A DNA stretch of 24,615 bases from QYQD01 sp040755415. Its GTDB lineage: Bacteria > Desulfobacterota > QYQD01. Both the position numbers and the translations under genes were made by a program. Within the stretch, counting starts at the first letter, position 1; every line of letters begins with the position of its first letter. Of the stretch, positions 23,749-24,615 are shown piece by piece. Location: the NCBI GenBank assembly GCA_040755415.1, contig JBFMAZ010000072.1:1-24615 (forward strand). The letters are read 5' to 3'. The notes beneath the pieces are model-generated. The model did no database searches. It was not told where the DNA came from and worked only from the letters and a program-made list of their open reading frames with translations.

Positions 23749-24142
23749 TCTCGTTCAGAGCATAGGTGCGCTGGCCGAAAGCGCTCAAAAGCTTGCCCGT
23801 AAAGCTGTGCAGCAATATTCGGCTGAAGTCGAGACTATCCTGAAGACGCAATGCCGTGATTCACAGCGTATCGGAAGATGTCTTGACGGCATGCTCGACT
23901 TCTGTTTCGACGATGCCATGTTGGTGTTGTACAAAAAGCTATGCCGCTACTACTTTGATATTGACCCAGAGGCGGTGGTCTCATACGTTCACGCTTATCG
24001 CGAAATGTGGGATGAACAAGAAGCTGTAAAGCAGAATGATTTGTCCTCAATAACGAGAGGGGTCACAAAGGGGTCATTTCTAAATGACGATGAGGGGTCA
24101 ATTCTATTTTACGATTTACACTCCAGACGCAAAATCCCTTGA
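23717..24142 (+). CDS. Hypothetical helical protein, C-terminus probably altered
   Basis: This 141-residue protein is unrecognised. Residues 1-105 look like true coding sequence: mostly helical, rich in Ala, Leu, Asp and charged residues, with VDDLVQSIGALAESAQKLA near the start and SYVHAYREMWDEQE near residue 100. The last 35 residues are translated from a stretch of GGGGTCA repeats and look like a read-through, so the original end may be lost. It has no clear ribosome site and no signal peptide or membrane segment. Its surroundings (tRNA, repeats, restriction-gene remnant) suggest a mobile region. Confidence 0.5.
   Translation: MIKEPQLRVDDLVQSIGALAESAQKLARKAVQQYSAEVETILKTQCRDSQRIGRCLDGMLDFCFDDAMLVLYKKLCRYYFDIDPEAVVSYVHAYREMWDEQEAVKQNDLSSITRGVTKGSFLNDDEGSILFYDLHSRRKIP
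24059..24100 (+). repeat. Three GGGGTCA repeats and a hairpin
   Basis: GGGGTCA occurs at 24059, 24070 and 24094. Between them GTCATTT-CT-AAATGAC (24073-24088) is a perfect 7-bp hairpin. Such GGGGTCA runs are often seen near REP-type or IS transposase genes, though none is present here. They fall inside the tail of the ORF at 23717. Confidence 0.5.
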
Positions 24143-24166
24143 CATTACTTCCCCTTATCATAGGAT
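24139..24166 (+). promoter_or_regulatory. Weak candidate promoter upstream of the HsdS-like remnant
   Basis: TTGACA (24139-24144) and TAGGAT (24161-24166, 4 of 6) lie 16 bp apart. It is placed right before the remnant at 24181 but may only be a relic. Confidence 0.3.
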
Positions 24167-24180
24167 AGACCATTTGCGGC

Positions 24181-24512
24181 GTGCCGGAGGGGTGGGAGAA
24201 GAAAATCGTCGGCGAAGTGTCATCGTTAATTTCGCGTGGTATTACTCCAGAATATGATAACGAGGCCGAAGGGATCGTGATATTGGATATGGTCAAGGAA
24301 TCTGCCGCGAGTCTTTCTGATCTCCTTCGCAATCCAGCCATACTCAAAAAGATACTGAATCAAGAGCAATTGGGGGCATTTTTCATGTTGGAGGGCAAAA
24401 TCCATCAAATCTGGGATTCGCTCAAAACTAGTGGGTCGAATTACTATCAATAACGGATGATGATTACCCCGATCGGCTGCGCACCCTACTAGATATCATG
24501 GCTGACAGTTGA
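24181..24512 (+). pseudogene. Remnant: HsdS-like start joined to an unknown, frameshifted tail
   Basis: The frame starts at a GTG with PEGWEKKIVGEVSSLISRGI, very like the target-recognition start of type I restriction specificity subunits (PEGW..KxLGEV...ISRGITP). After about 33 residues the match ends and an unrelated helical stretch follows (DLLRNPAILKKILNQEQLGA), stopping at 24453. The next frame resumes with VELLSITDDDYPDRLRTLLD and ends in a normal stop at 24510-24512, so a frameshift near 24430 splits this second part. I read it as two broken genes fused: a short HsdS piece and an unknown C-terminal piece. It is unlikely to be functional in restriction. Confidence 0.55.
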
Positions 24513-24520
24513 AAATAAAA

Positions 24521-24603
24521 ACCTGCCTTCCTTGCAAGCGTGGGTTACATTGGCAATTGCAAAAGCAAAAGGCCGATGCAGAGCCATAACCAAGGAGGCA
24601 GGT
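24521..24603 (+). promoter_or_regulatory. Inverted repeat that could hide a ribosome binding site
   Basis: ACCTGCCTTCCTTG (24521-24534) is complementary, with one bulge, to CAAGGAGGCAGGT (24591-24603). The right arm contains the strong AAGGAGG site used by the next gene. If transcribed from upstream, the hairpin would block that site. It could also be the terminal inverted repeat of an insertion sequence. The stretch between the arms holds no gene. Confidence 0.45.
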
Positions 24604-24605
24604 CC

Positions 24606-24615
24606 ATGAGAAATG
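24606..24615 (+). CDS. Start of a gene cut off by the window edge
   Basis: An ATG at 24606 (MRN...) follows AAGGAGG (24592-24598) at 7 bases, an excellent ribosome site. Only three codons are visible, so the product cannot be named. The setting suggests a mobile-element gene, but that is a guess. Confidence 0.45.

Noticed and set aside
1..24615. CRISPR array
   Set aside because: No regularly spaced direct repeats with unique spacers are present; the repeats seen are single palindromic intergenic elements.

Overview
The window looks like chromosome from a Gram-negative, anaerobic, respiratory bacterium of the Desulfobacterota/deltaproteobacterial type. This is inferred from gene content, not from a marker gene. 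Evidence: three multiheme c-type cytochromes, a system II (ResB/CcsA) cytochrome c maturation pair, a lipoprotein cytochrome, an M16 protease, NagZ, and intergenic palindromic repeats of a kind common in such genomes. Most genes lie on the minus strand; the + strand carries nagZ, the M16 protease, a tRNA and a decayed right end.

Right to left (the direction of minus-strand transcription): positions 17782-18885 encode a hexaheme cytochrome. Its heme order and flanking motifs resemble the Geobacter nanowire cytochrome OmcS, and its third heme site has the odd spacing CX5CH. It has its own leader with potential hairpins and a strong terminator. Positions 4952-17568 form a long run of co-oriented genes for surface glycan or glycoprotein synthesis: two B12-binding radical SAM proteins, GT2 and GT4 glycosyltransferases, a methyltransferase, a Wzx-like flippase, a DPM1-like polyprenyl-phosphate sugar synthase with its usual DUF2304 partner, and a TMTC-like membrane mannosyltransferase split into parts. 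One gene encodes the membrane part; three tandem genes each encode a last membrane helix, a hinge motif and 5, 4 or 3 TPRs.

Positions 3027-4836 encode two paralogous 12-heme cytochromes, one a lipoprotein, with a good sigma70-like promoter and a terminator. Directly downstream, resB and ccsA (463-2652) encode the machinery that attaches heme to such proteins. Positions 1-462 hold no gene, only repeats and hairpins.

On the + strand, nagZ (peptidoglycan recycling) and a two-domain M16 zinc protease flank a small MITE-like element with 12-bp perfect core terminal repeats and a 9-bp direct repeat on each side. After them come tRNA-Asn(GTT), a terminator, and about 1.1 kb that looks like mobile DNA: a partial tRNA-Asn copy, two unrecognised small ORFs, a GGGGTCA repeat cluster, a frameshifted remnant beginning like a type I restriction specificity subunit, and the start of a further gene behind an inverted repeat that could hide its ribosome binding site.

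The most interesting points are the OmcS-like cytochrome with the CX5CH site and its leader, and the split TMTC-like O-mannosylation module with three TPR partners.
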